Shown: positions 54,826 through 63,297, counted from the first letter of the stretch. The stretch is 64,000 bases of DNA from Gaiellasilicea sp963791905 (GCA_963791905.1 CAWBTX010000006.1:1-64000); one strand, 5' to 3'. Notes: generated by a model from the sequence alone, not told the origin. Translations and numbers: made by a program.

Positions 54826-55028
54826 CGGCCCTCTCGCCGGGTCTCGACCAGACCGGCCGCCTCGAGCACCTCGAGGTGCTGCGAGATCGCTTGCCGGGAC
54901 GAGCCGAGGCTGTGCTTCGTGGCGAGTCGCGAACAGATCTCGAAGAGTGTCTGTCCATCTCTCTCTGTCAGCTCGTCGAGGATCTTCTGCCGGGTGTCGT
55001 CGGCGAGCGCTTTGAACAGGTCACTCAC
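54741..55028 (-). CDS. ArsR-family winged-helix repressor (95 aa)
   Basis: Starts MSDLFKALADDTRQKILDEL, the standard opening, then recognition helix SSRQAISQHLEVLEAAGLVE and wing RREGRYKFHHVNTRPLE. There is no metal-binding CxC motif, so this is a non-metal sensor of the type paired with VOC or SRPBCC proteins. A perfect 20-bp palindrome lies 11 bases before the ATG (55040-55059) and is presumably its own operator. Confidence 0.92.
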   Translation of the reverse strand: MSDLFKALADDTRQKILDELTERDGQTLFEICSRLATKHSLGSSRQAISQHLEVLEAAGLVETRREGRYKFHHVNTRPLEHLVDRWLYGTKEEAR

Positions 55029-55039
55029 CGATCGATGTT

Positions 55040-55059
55040 ATGCAAGTAGAGACTTGCAT
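55040..55059. promoter_or_regulatory. Palindromic operator ATGCAAGT-AGAG-ACTTGCAT
   Basis: Perfect 8-bp arms around AGAG, directly upstream of the ArsR start at 55028. ArsR dimers bind such inverted repeats over their own promoter; this is the best single candidate operator of that kind in the window. Confidence 0.72.
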
Positions 55060-55197
55060 GTCAACTGGCCTCGGGTGCTGTCCTGTACCGCCTCGATCCT
55101 TGCCGCGGTAATCCGGGCGACCCGCCCAGCCTCCATGCGGGCTATATATCGCGCCTGCCGGAGCTCAAGCGGCAAGGAACTGGTGCGTCGAAGGGAC

Positions 55198-55228
55198 CGC
55201 GCCGCGCCTCGGTCCGAGGCGCGGCGCG
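55198..55228 (-). terminator. Strong hairpin downstream of the 55264 hydrolase
   Basis: 15-bp arms: 55198-55212 is the exact reverse complement of 55214-55228 (core GCCGCGCCTCGG). It lies 36 bases past the hydrolase stop. There is no U tract, as is common in high-GC actinobacteria. Confidence 0.55.
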
Positions 55229-55263
55229 ATGTGCGTCTTACGTCAGGCGCTGGCGAGCTTCGG

Positions 55264-56112
55264 TCACGCCCTCGCTGACAGCGGGCGTCGCTCCGCCCAC
55301 ACGGCGGCCTGCTCCGTCGCCCACGACAGGGCGTAGTCGGCGACCTCCTCCCATCCCTCCTGGGACGGCATGAGGTGCGCGCGGCCCTCGTACTCCTTGA
55401 CCTCCGTGATCGTGCCCTCCGCCTTGTAGTGCTTCGCGTTCGAGCGCTGGATCGACGGGGGCATGAGGTGATCCTCGCCGCCGGAGATGAAGAGCAGCGG
55501 CGCCCGGTTGGGGTTCTTGTAGTCCACGTGCGTGTCGTCGGGCCCTGGATGGATGTTCGCGAGCGCACTGCTCCAGAACACGCGGCCGGACGCGGGGATG
55601 TGGTAGCGGTCGTACAGCCTTCGCGCCTCCTCCTCGCTGAACGTGTTCGTGAACACGTAGCGCCATTGCTCGAAGGTGAACCCGACGGCCTTGTGCCGGT
55701 TGGCGGGGTTCTTGAGGACGGGGAAGCTCGACCTGATCTGCGACAGCGGGATGCGCTTGACGCCCTCGGTCGGCGCCGAGTTGATCGCGACGCCGGCGGC
55801 GCCGTAACCCCGATCCATCAGCAGCTGCGTGAAGACGCCACCGGCCGAATGACCCATCAGGATCGGCGCCGGCTCGATCTGCGAGACGACAGACTCCAGA
55901 TGCTCGATGACCGCCGGCACCGTGAGGTCCTCGATGGGCGCCGGGTCAGCATTCAGCGCCTCGACCTCCACCTCGAAGCCGGGGTATGCAGGAGTCAGGA
56001 CGCGGTAGCCGCGGCTCTCGTAGCGGGCCCTCCAGTCCTCCCAGCTTCGCGGCGTCACCCAGAAGCCGTGGATCAGGACAATCGTGTCGGGGGTGGTCGC
56101 GTCAGTGCTCAT
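55264..56112 (-). CDS. Alpha/beta hydrolase (282 aa), paralogue of 24040-24858
   Basis: IVLIHGFWVTPRSWEDW, nucleophile Ser89 in GHSAGG, acid in LFISGGEDHLMPP, His in RAHLMPSQEGWEEVADYA. The match with the 24 kb copy covers the whole length, including the NPANRHKAVGFTFEQW block. It is intact here and followed by a hairpin terminator, but without the TGTCAC-N15-CCGGTC promoter upstream. The stop of a truncated hydrolase (56145) lies 32 bases before its start. Confidence 0.92.
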   Translation of the reverse strand: MSTDATTPDTIVLIHGFWVTPRSWEDWRARYESRGYRVLTPAYPGFEVEVEALNADPAPIEDLTVPAVIEHLESVVSQIEPAPILMGHSAGGVFTQLLMDRGYGAAGVAINSAPTEGVKRIPLSQIRSSFPVLKNPANRHKAVGFTFEQWRYVFTNTFSEEEARRLYDRYHIPASGRVFWSSALANIHPGPDDTHVDYKNPNRAPLLFISGGEDHLMPPSIQRSNAKHYKAEGTITEVKEYEGRAHLMPSQEGWEEVADYALSWATEQAAVWAERRPLSARA

Positions 56113-56144
56113 GCGTCGTCCTTTCCGGTCGAGTGTGGTTGTGG

Positions 56145-56236
56145 TCAGGCCGCCGCCGCCTCGAGGATAACGTCGACGGTCGCCTGCGGCTGCGAGACGG
56201 GAAGCGCGTGCGACGCGCCAGCCCGCGGTCGGAGCG
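56145..56236 (-). pseudogene. Last ~28 codons of a deleted alpha/beta hydrolase
   Basis: Frame ends with AGASHALPVSQPQATVDVIL and Glu-Ala-rich residues, then TGA at 56145. It matches the His-containing tail of the 25806-type hydrolases (ASHAIAVSRPELVAETIL). Nothing before it belongs to that family. Together with the paralogue next to it, this suggests that part of a once longer operon was lost. Confidence 0.5.
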
Positions 56237-56282
56237 TGACAGCGACCCTAACCCGCCGGCCGCTGCCCGGCCGGGCAACGCC

Positions 56283-57167
56283 CTACCGGGCCGCGTCCAC
56301 GGCAGCGAGGATCGCGTCGGTCACGAACTGCGGGTCCTCCTCCTCGACCGCGTGACCGGTCTGGACAACGATCTGACTCGCACGCGGGCTGAGAACCAGC
56401 CATCCCTTCTGATCCGAGACGTTGCGCCGCATCCCTCTCGCCTCCGAGGGGAACGGTGAGGCTTCTATCTCCGCGGGCGAGTACTCGTTGCTGATGATCG
56501 TGACCGGGATGTCGCCGATCCTCGTGCGAGCCGCCCAGGCGTCCTTCTCGACCTGAAGGTAGTCACGGCGTTCGATATTCGAGGGGTGGTTCGGGTCGGT
56601 CTCCTCGACGATCACCCGCGGCGGATTGCGGAACGGAGCGGGGACCTCGACGAAGACCATGCCGGCGACCTCGTCGGGGTGCTCGTACGCATAGCCGGCG
56701 GAGATGTAGCCACCGCCCGACGTGCCGACCAGAACGTACGGGCCAGGGATCTCGGCGGCCTGGAGAAGCGCCTCGAGGTCGCCGACAAGATCGGACAGTC
56801 CGCGCGGACCGGCAGCGGGGTCGCTCCGGCCCAGGTTCGCGCGGTCGTAGACGCAGGTCCGCGCGACCTCAGAGATGGTGGGCTCCGCAAACGCGTACGA
56901 ATCGCTCGTGTCTTCGTCGCCACCCTCCATCACGACGGTCGGCGAGCCGCTACCGGTGCACCTCACGTAGAGGCCGCGCTCGCCGTCGATGCTGACGACG
57001 CGGTCGAGATCCTCCTCGGGCGCAGCGCGAGTAGATGAGCCGCTCGACGAGGTGTCGGCGCTGCTCTCCTCGCCACCGCAGCCAGTGAGAAGAAGGCCGC
57101 ACGTACCGACTGCGATCAGCGCCACAGGCCAAGCCCAGCTTCTGACCCGGGTGAACGTGAAGGTCAC
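56283..57167 (-). CDS. Lipoprotein alpha/beta hydrolase
   Basis: 294 residues. N-terminal lipoprotein signal with lipobox LLTGC (Cys30) after a hydrophobic core, then a Ser/Thr-rich linker. Nucleophile motif GTSGGG near 149, and GHAVEEEDPQFV at the end carries the catalytic His. The protein would be anchored outside the cytoplasmic membrane. It belongs to the haloalkane-dehalogenase/proline-iminopeptidase-like hydrolases; substrate unknown. The frame is intact. It has a strong Asp/Glu bias in the linker, typical of exported actinobacterial lipoproteins. Confidence 0.88.
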   Translation of the reverse strand: MTFTFTRVRSWAWPVALIAVGTCGLLLTGCGGEESSADTSSSGSSTRAAPEEDLDRVVSIDGERGLYVRCTGSGSPTVVMEGGDEDTSDSYAFAEPTISEVARTCVYDRANLGRSDPAAGPRGLSDLVGDLEALLQAAEIPGPYVLVGTSGGGYISAGYAYEHPDEVAGMVFVEVPAPFRNPPRVIVEETDPNHPSNIERRDYLQVEKDAWAARTRIGDIPVTIISNEYSPAEIEASPFPSEARGMRRNVSDQKGWLVLSPRASQIVVQTGHAVEEEDPQFVTDAILAAVDAAR

Positions 57168-57223
57168 TACGCGCGATCATCGCATCCATCACTGACCCGA
57201 GAGCCCTCACGTAGATTGCGTCC

Positions 57224-57468
57224 GTGCCCGGGTTCCGCACGCCACAGGTCATTCTCTTCAGCCAGAACCTCCCACGTGCCGTCGCGTTCTACTCGAGCCT
57301 CGGATTCGAGGAGACCTTCCGTGTCCCGACTGAGGGCGATCCGATTCACGTCGATCTCGCGCTGGACGGCTAGGGCTGGTGCCGCCACACGAGTGGCTCG
57401 GGCGTTTGCTGATCGCATGGATCGCCGATCCCGATGGCAACCCCATCCAGATCGTCCAGAACCTCTAA
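57224..57468 (+). pseudogene. VOC-family gene with internal deletion
   Basis: GTG 57224. The first unit is normal: TPQVILFSQNLPRAVAFYSS then LGFEETFRVP, but it stops after HVDLALDG. A second piece in another frame gives LGRLLIAWIADPDGNPIQIV and stop at 57468. About 40 residues between them are missing compared with a ~120-residue VOC protein. Both ends are recognisable, so a mid-gene deletion with frame change occurred. Confidence 0.62.
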
Positions 57469-57520
57469 CCAGCCGTCGCCTCAGTGGACAACTGAGGATG
57501 GAGGGCTCCCCCGTAAGCTC

Positions 57521-58726
57521 CTACGCCGCGGCGACGATGCGTTGCGCGTTCTCGTCCGAGAAGAACTCGGCGGGTGACGTCACTCCCGCGGCGACGCGGG
57601 CGAACCCGTCCATTGCCTCCTGGCTCGTACTGACAGCCGTCAGCAGCTGCTCCAGGTCGGGTGGACGAGGCTCGAGCGCCGCGAGATCGGCGGTGAACTC
57701 GTACATCGGCAGAACGCACTCGTCTCGACGAGCTTGGTACTCGCCGAATGCGTCTTCGAAGCTCCGCCGGCCCTCCAGTGTCTCGTCGAGCGCCGATGCG
57801 CACAGCTCGGCGTCGCGGAAGGCGTCGTGGATGCCCTGCGCGGTGATGAAGTCCTTGTTGTAGCCCGCGTCACCGACAAGAGCCCAGCCGGGGCCGAAGG
57901 GCTTGCGGAAGTAACCGCGGACCGCCGTGCCGACGAAGCGCTCCTCGCGCCTCGCGCCCCGAACCCGCTCGGCAAACGCCGGAGCGATCTCGAGCGTCTC
58001 GTGGTAGGTGGCTTCGATGTCCCTCTTGAGGGTGTCGAACTGGTCGATCGAGCGGCCCGCGATGACCAGCGTCAGGTCGTCATTCGTGGGCCAGGCCGCG
58101 TAGCCGAAACCGAGGCGGTTAGTGGTCTCGAAGCGGCCGCCCATCGGCAGGCCGCTCCAATACGTGTAGTAGCTCACCTGCAGCCGCGGCCTCTCGTTGT
58201 ACTCCTGTGCGTCGACCGCGTCGGCGACGAGCGAGTACCGCCCGTCGGCTCCGATGACGACCCCGGCACGCTCGGTGACCGAGTTGCCGCCCTTGCCGTG
58301 GCCGCGAATGCCGACGACGCGACCGTCCTCCACGACGAGGCTCTCGACCATGAACCGCTCGCGAACCTCCGCTCCCGCCTCGGAGGCGGCGTCGACAAGC
58401 AGCTTGTCCAGCACGGTCCGTCTCGGTGCGTAGGCGACCGGCGTCTCATCCGTCCCCGGCGCTCCGGTGATCGTGAAGGCCCCGAAGTCGAATGAATACG
58501 TGTCGATGGGCGGCGGGCTTCCGATCGAGATGACGGGCTCGAGCAGTCCCCAGCGCTCGAGCGACGCCACACCTGGGGGATGGACGAGATGCGTGGAGGT
58601 CGTGTCGCTCGGGAACGTCGCGCGGTCGACCAACAAGACCCGATGGCCCCGCCGGGCGAGGAGCATCGCTGTCGGCGATCCCGCGCAGCGCGCCCCCACG
58701 ACGATGGCGTCATATGCCTGGCTCAT
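57521..58726 (-). CDS. FAD-dependent monooxygenase/geranylgeranyl-reductase-like flavoprotein
   Basis: 401 residues. The dinucleotide motif is AIVVGARCAGSPTAMLLARR (8-27), followed by a second FAD contact GADGRYS and the GD motif in LVGDAGYNKDFITAQGIHDA. It belongs to the PF01494-like group A flavin monooxygenases. The active site suggests an aromatic or polyketide substrate and NAD(P)H. The region upstream carries a sequence related to the ATCACCCAG arrays (58800-58834). The LuxR regulator downstream of that region reads in the same direction and is likely the controller. Confidence 0.88.
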   Translation of the reverse strand: MSQAYDAIVVGARCAGSPTAMLLARRGHRVLLVDRATFPSDTTSTHLVHPPGVASLERWGLLEPVISIGSPPPIDTYSFDFGAFTITGAPGTDETPVAYAPRRTVLDKLLVDAASEAGAEVRERFMVESLVVEDGRVVGIRGHGKGGNSVTERAGVVIGADGRYSLVADAVDAQEYNERPRLQVSYYTYWSGLPMGGRFETTNRLGFGYAAWPTNDDLTLVIAGRSIDQFDTLKRDIEATYHETLEIAPAFAERVRGARREERFVGTAVRGYFRKPFGPGWALVGDAGYNKDFITAQGIHDAFRDAELCASALDETLEGRRSFEDAFGEYQARRDECVLPMYEFTADLAALEPRPPDLEQLLTAVSTSQEAMDGFARVAAGVTSPAEFFSDENAQRIVAAA

Positions 58727-58799
58727 GGCTCCTCCTCGGTCTGACTGAGCGCTTCCCGTCCGACATTAGGTGGACGAGGAGGGGCGGGACTTCGGAGAT

Positions 58800-58834
58800 A
58801 CCACCCAACTTCCGCCGTCCGGCGGGTGGGTGAT
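58800..58834 (-). promoter_or_regulatory. Site related to the ATCACCCAG arrays
   Basis: On the minus strand ATCACCCA (58834-58827) is followed 27 bases from its start by TGGGTGGT (58807-58800), with CCGCCG/CGGCGG between. It lies 74 bases upstream of the monooxygenase start. It has the same half-sites as the 47.5/47.9 kb arrays, with different spacing and one mismatch. Confidence 0.4.
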
Positions 58835-58839
58835 TCCAC

Positions 58840-60480
58840 TCAGAGGAGCTCGTGCTCGTAGGCGAACGCGGTGGCTGCCGCGCGCGTCGGGACGCCGAGC
58901 TTGGCGAAGATGTTGCTGACGTGCCGTTCGATGGTCCTCTCGCTGAGGACGAGCTCGGTCGCGATCTCCTTGTTCGTCTTGCCGACCGCGACGTGGCGCA
59001 GCACCTCCAGCTCGCGAGGGCTCAATCCGTGGGCGCCCTTCGACCGAGCGGATGCCTCCAGCGAGTCCAATCGCGTCAGATCCGGGCTTGCACCCAGCGC
59101 TTCGAAGACGGTACGCGCGGCCTCCAACTCGAGCGCCGCCGCGTCGTCGTCGCCCAGCCGTCGGCAGGCGATCCCGACGAGGACGCGCGTGCGCGCCGCC
59201 TCGTACGGCACTTCGAGGTCATGCCACGTGCTCAGCGCGTTGCGCAGCGAGCTCAGAGCAGCCCGGGCGTCGCCTTCGGCAAGCACCACCGCCCCGCCCG
59301 CCTGCTCGGCCAGCCCTCTCAGCAGGTCGCTTGCGTGCGACCCCGATATGGCGTCGAGCTCGTCGTAGGCCCAGCGCGCTGCCTCGACGTCGCCCACGGC
59401 CAGCATGATCTCGACCAAGGCCGGCAGCAGCTCGGCACGCTGGAGGGACTCTGTCGTCTCATCCGCCACCCGCCCGATCGCGGCGGCGGCCGCAGCGCCG
59501 TTCCCCTGGGCCAAGCGCAGGAGCGCCAAGCCCGGTTGAGGCTCGAAGCCGAGCGCGCTGGCAGCGCGATACGCCTTCTCGGCGGCCGCAAGCTCCCCTT
59601 GCAGGCGCTGGATCTCGCCCGCGCGGTATTGGGCGCTGCCCGCGCTGCGCTGGTTCAACACACCTCGGCGGAGGCGCTCGCCGGCTCGCTGCACCTCCTC
59701 CAGAGCGGCTTGCCAGGCACCCTGGAGCTGCATGAGCTCGGCGCGATGCACCAGGCAGACGCCGGTATGGGCGACCATGTCGGGCTGGCGGTCACACCAC
59801 TCGGTCAGGGCACTGGTCCATTCGCTGGCGCGGCGCACATCGTGCGTGTCTCGACAGAACTTGATCGTGTTGCAGTAGACGATGCCGGCGACGATCGGCG
59901 ACAGCTCGCCCGTCGTGACGGCCACCATGGTCTCGTCCACTAGCCGGAAGCCCTCCTCCGTCCGACCCTGCCGCACCAGGATGTGACCCTGCCCCATCCG
60001 CGCCATCGTGACGAGGTCTGGATCGCCGTAGCGCTCGCCGATCGCGGCGGCCTCCGTCCAAGTTGCGTAGGCGGTGCGGGCGTCACCGGCCTGGAGCCCG
60101 ACCGGTATCAGGAGATAGCCGCGCTCGACGCAGTCACGACCCTCTTGGTCGAGCAAGCGGTCGCCGCGCCCGAACCAACCGTTCGCTCGGGCGGTTTCCC
60201 CGCGAAAGAGCAGGTTGTGTCCTATCCACCAGGCGCAGCGCGCGGCGGCAGGGACGTTGCCGGCGTCCAGATGGCCATGATGGGCGCGCTCGAGGTGGCG
60301 GACATAGTCGTCGTCGCGACCGAGCATGTATGCCGACCTGGCCAGCAGCTCCTGGTCCTCCGGTTCCAGCAGATCGTCGTCGTCCGCCCGCGACAGCGAC
60401 TGATAGGCGTCCAGCCAGGCGCGCTTCGCGTACGACGCGCGGCCCTGGTCGAGCAGGTTGCCGGCGATCACCTCGTCCAT
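58840..60480 (-). CDS. TPR-type LuxR transcriptional regulator (546 aa)
   Basis: ATG 60480 is the chosen start (GTG 60492 possible; ribosome site weak). It consists of helical repeats throughout (QSLSRADDDDLLEPEDQELL, LERAHHGHLDAGNVPAAARC, EIMLAVGDVEAARWAYDE) and a C-terminal LuxR HTH (about 486-546) with LSPRELEVLRHVAVGKTNKEI and LSERTIERHVSNIFAKLGV. Like 51646-53289, it has no ATPase domain, so it differs from the LAL class. The frame is intact. Its stop is 113 bases upstream of the monooxygenase start, in the same direction. Confidence 0.9.
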   Translation of the reverse strand: MDEVIAGNLLDQGRASYAKRAWLDAYQSLSRADDDDLLEPEDQELLARSAYMLGRDDDYVRHLERAHHGHLDAGNVPAAARCAWWIGHNLLFRGETARANGWFGRGDRLLDQEGRDCVERGYLLIPVGLQAGDARTAYATWTEAAAIGERYGDPDLVTMARMGQGHILVRQGRTEEGFRLVDETMVAVTTGELSPIVAGIVYCNTIKFCRDTHDVRRASEWTSALTEWCDRQPDMVAHTGVCLVHRAELMQLQGAWQAALEEVQRAGERLRRGVLNQRSAGSAQYRAGEIQRLQGELAAAEKAYRAASALGFEPQPGLALLRLAQGNGAAAAAAIGRVADETTESLQRAELLPALVEIMLAVGDVEAARWAYDELDAISGSHASDLLRGLAEQAGGAVVLAEGDARAALSSLRNALSTWHDLEVPYEAARTRVLVGIACRRLGDDDAAALELEAARTVFEALGASPDLTRLDSLEASARSKGAHGLSPRELEVLRHVAVGKTNKEIATELVLSERTIERHVSNIFAKLGVPTRAAATAFAYEHELL

Positions 60481-60566
60481 TCGCGCTCGCACTAGATCGT
60501 ACGCTCGCCCACCGCATCGGGCAGGAGCCGCCGCTGGCCCCGCGCGCACGCGCGGACGCTCCCGTA

Positions 60567-60755
60567 CTAGTCGGTCGAAAGTCTCGATCCCGCGGCCAGG
60601 TGGGCAAGCTTGTCGGGGTTGAGGACCGTTCGCACCGCGACGACGAGGCCGTCCGCGATCTCGAGCTCCTGCACTCCTGCCGCGCGGCCGTCGGGCCAGT
60701 AGTAGACGACGCCCGGCTCGCCGCTCACGATCGCGGTGCATCGAACGCCAAGGCG
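60567..60755 (-). pseudogene. C-terminal SnoaL-like fragment of a SigJ/ECF41-type sigma factor
   Basis: The piece VSGEPGVVYYWPDGRAAGVQ, then ELEIADGLVVAVRTVLNPDK with a short tail, is the closing part of the SnoaL-like control domain of SigJ/ECF41 sigma factors, ending with the conserved NPDKL block. No sigma region 2 or 4 remains nearby. It is the same domain that the 34.7 kb sigma factor lacks. It lies next to the CMD-family gene, a usual ECF41 partner. Confidence 0.55.
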
Positions 60756-60894
60756 AAGCGCGGGCTCGGCTGGACGCTCCGCTACCCGAGCTGGCGACAG
60801 GGGTTCGACGTCGTGTACGGGGGCGGGACGATGCGCACGCGGCGGAGGCGGTGTAGCGCAGAGCACCGGATCGTGCCGTGTAGCGGCAGGTCAG

Positions 60895-60926
60895 GGGCGG
60901 CGCGGAGACACGCCTCCGCGCCGCCC
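60895..60926 (-). terminator. Hairpin downstream of the CMD-family gene
   Basis: 13-bp arms GGGCGGCGCGGAG (60895-60907) and CTCCGCGCCGCCC (60914-60926), loop ACACGC, 37 bases past the stop at 60964. No U tract, like the 55198 hairpin. Confidence 0.5.
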
Positions 60927-60963
60927 GGCCGCGCTCGGGCAATCGTGCCAAGTGGCAGCGGTG

Positions 60964-61527
60964 TCATACCGCCGCCACCGCCGCGTTCCACTCCTGCGGC
61001 GCGAACGCCGAATCGACTGGAGCTTTGCTGATGCTGTGCGCGAGGTTGGCCAGGGTCGTGTGCCCGACCTGTGCGACCACCTCGAACAAGGCGCTCGACG
61101 AGTAGCCGGCATCGAGAAGCGCCTGTGTCTCGTCCTCCGCCACGTGACCCTTCTTCTGCACCAGGCTGCGGGCGAACTGGTAGAGCGCCCCGAGCTTGGG
61201 ATCGGCGGGCGGGTCCCCGGCGCGCGCCGATGCGACGGCGTCCTCCTCCGCGTTCTGCATCAGGGCGAAGGTCGAGTGCGCCGCCATGCAGTAGTCGCAG
61301 TCGTTCTCGAGACTGACCGCCAGCGCGACGATCTCGCGCTCGGCCCCGGTCAGCTCGCCGGCTGCGAGCGTCTTGCGTAGATCGACGAAGCCGCTGATCA
61401 GAGTTGGCGACTCCGCCATCGTCGCGGCGAGATTGGGGACGAACCCCAGCAGCTGCTCGAGTGTGCGCAGCGCCGGCTCCGACCCCGAGGGGGCGGACTC
61501 CAGCGTGTGGACCTTGAACGTGCTCAA
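60964..61527 (-). CDS. Carboxymuconolactone decarboxylase (AhpD-like) family protein
   Basis: 187 residues. CDYCMAAHS gives the redox pair Cys77/Cys80 with His84, the AhpD-type active site; the flanking helices are LVALAVSLEND-like (actual IVALAVSLENDCDYC) and TTLANLAHSISKAPVD at the end. The known family role is peroxidase or thiol-disulfide chemistry, and its members are among the genes linked to ECF41 sigma factors. The neighbouring SnoaL-like sigma fragment supports a former ECF41 unit here. Start ATG 61527; terminator-like hairpin downstream. Confidence 0.92.
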   Translation of the reverse strand: MSTFKVHTLESAPSGSEPALRTLEQLLGFVPNLAATMAESPTLISGFVDLRKTLAAGELTGAEREIVALAVSLENDCDYCMAAHSTFALMQNAEEDAVASARAGDPPADPKLGALYQFARSLVQKKGHVAEDETQALLDAGYSSSALFEVVAQVGHTTLANLAHSISKAPVDSAFAPQEWNAAVAAV

Positions 61528-61661
61528 CTCTCTCCTCCATTCGTCTCGACCCCGCCATCGGCGCGGGATCTCCTGCCAAGCCAGGATGCCGGCGGCGCCC
61601 GCTGCCGCTCAATTCCCTCGGAGGGAATGGCGCGTCGATCCTCGATCCCTAGACTCAGGTC

Positions 61662-62492
61662 GTGTCGCTGACCCACGCTCCCGCCCCGCAGCGCGTCACG
61701 ACCAGCTCGGTCGGAAACCTGCTCCGCCACTGGCGGCGTCTGCGGCGCCTCAGCCAGATGGCGCTCGCACTCGCGGCCGGAACGACATCCCGCCATCTCA
61801 GCTTCATCGAGAGCGGCCGCTCGCAGCCCAGCCGCGAGATGGTGCTCCGACTCGCTCGTGCTCTGGACGTGCCGCTCCGCGAGCGCAATCAACTTCTGCT
61901 CGCCGCGGGATACGCGCCGTCATACCGGGAGACCGGGCTGGCTGCCGACGACGCCGCCCAGGTTCGCAGTGCGATCGAGCGGATGCTCACCTCGCATGAG
62001 CCTTACCCGGCGGTCGTCATGGACCGCCATTGGAACGTCCTGACGACGAACGCTGCGGCGCGAGCATTCTTCACCTGGCTGCTCGGCGACCAGCGGGTCG
62101 AGGAGCCGGCGAACGTGATCCGGCTGATGTTCGATCCCGAGGGAATCCGCCCGTACGTGTCCAACTGGGAGGCGGCGGCCGATGCGCTCGTCCAGCGAGT
62201 GCACCGTGAAGCAGTCGCAGGCGTTCCCGATCCCGCCACCGTCGCGCTCCTCGACGAGGCGCTCGCCTACCCGGGCGTCCCGGACGAGTGGCGTGTTCCG
62301 GACTTCGCGAACACGCCGGTCCCGGTCATACCGATCGAGTTCGAGAAGGACGGGTTGGCGCTGGCCTACTTCTCCACCGTCACCACGCTCGGCACCCCAC
62401 AGGACGCAATGCTGCAAGAGATCCGTCTCGAAAGCTTCTTCCCAGCCGACGAAGCAACCGCAGCACACGCTTGGAGGGCGTCGGGCAGCTGA
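61662..62492 (+). CDS. XRE-family regulator with MmyB-like sensor domain
   Basis: 276 residues from GTG 61662. The helix-turn-helix (about 17-70) reads LLRHWRRLRRLSQMALALAA then TTSRHLSFIESGRSQPSREM. The C-terminal MmyB-like ligand domain contains YPAVVMDRHWNVLTTNAAARAF, the PAS-like fold that binds a fatty acid in known members. Such proteins control adjacent SDR or oxidoreductase genes. It is divergent from the CMD gene (start 61527) and convergent with the HxlR-type regulator, nine bases between stops. Confidence 0.92.
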   Translation: MSLTHAPAPQRVTTSSVGNLLRHWRRLRRLSQMALALAAGTTSRHLSFIESGRSQPSREMVLRLARALDVPLRERNQLLLAAGYAPSYRETGLAADDAAQVRSAIERMLTSHEPYPAVVMDRHWNVLTTNAAARAFFTWLLGDQRVEEPANVIRLMFDPEGIRPYVSNWEAAADALVQRVHREAVAGVPDPATVALLDEALAYPGVPDEWRVPDFANTPVPVIPIEFEKDGLALAYFSTVTTLGTPQDAMLQEIRLESFFPADEATAAHAWRASGS

Positions 62493-62501
62493 CGTCCGGG
62501 C

Positions 62502-63263
62502 TCAGCGGATCTCGTGATACGGCGGCAGCGCCCGTTCGACCCGCACCCTCTCGGGGTCCGCGAGTTGCGACGCCGCCCTCCGGCGCTCGTCGGCCTGGCG
62601 GCTGGCCGGCGCGAACGCGCTCCACGCGAACCAGCGCCCGAAGGCGCGCTCGAGCACCCTCGGGCCGCTCAGCGTCAGCTTGCGGGCGCGCATCGCGCCG
62701 CCCAGCTCGGCGCGCCCGAGGTAGACGCGGTAGAGGGTGGCGGTGTCGACCGCGACCTTGAGGTCGACGTCGAACCCGGGATGCTGGAGGCAAACCGAGA
62801 CCTCCGAGGGCTCGAGCACCATCCAGTAGCGCTTCGCAGGATCGCGAAAGTCGAACTGGACGACGGTGCGATCCGGGGGAAGCTGCTCGCGATCGACGTG
62901 TCGGGCCATCCAGACGATCAGGAGGTCGGGGTCGAGCTCCTCGGGGCGGGGATCGGTGAACGACCAGGTAACGCCCCACTCCCCCATCGCCTGCACGACC
63001 GCCTCCAGATCGCGGCCGGCGCGCGTCAGACGATACTCGAGCGTCTTGCCCTTCGGCCCGGTGCGCCGCTCGATGATCTCGGCCCGCTCGAGCGAGCGCA
63101 GGCGGTCCGTCAGGACCGAGCGCGAGATCCCGGGCAGTCCACGCTGGAGCTCGTTGAACCCCCTCGCGCCGCCAAGCATCTCGCGGACGATCAGGAGCGT
63201 CCAGCGGTCGCCGAGGATCTCGCTCGCCTTCGCGATCGGACAGTACTGCGCGTAGCTCCGCAC
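62502..63263 (-). CDS. HxlR-family winged-helix regulator with C-terminal sterol-carrier-like domain
   Basis: 253 residues from GTG 63263. First ~100 residues: CPIAKASEILGDRWTLLIVR, LPGISRSVLTDRLRSLERA and the wing RTGPKGKTLEYRLTRAG, all HxlR hallmarks. The rest (about 130-245) is a SCP2-like or ligand-binding extension (VVQFDFRDPAKRYWMVLEPS, VDLKVAVDTATLYRVYLG). It is divergent from the BBE flavoprotein, and three 21-bp tandem repeats lie between the two starts, so repression of both is likely. Confidence 0.88.
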   Translation of the reverse strand: MRSYAQYCPIAKASEILGDRWTLLIVREMLGGARGFNELQRGLPGISRSVLTDRLRSLERAEIIERRTGPKGKTLEYRLTRAGRDLEAVVQAMGEWGVTWSFTDPRPEELDPDLLIVWMARHVDREQLPPDRTVVQFDFRDPAKRYWMVLEPSEVSVCLQHPGFDVDLKVAVDTATLYRVYLGRAELGGAMRARKLTLSGPRVLERAFGRWFAWSAFAPASRQADERRRAASQLADPERVRVERALPPYHEIR

Positions 63264-63297
63264 GCTCGAGGAATGCTAGCGTCGGATTGGCTCTAGG

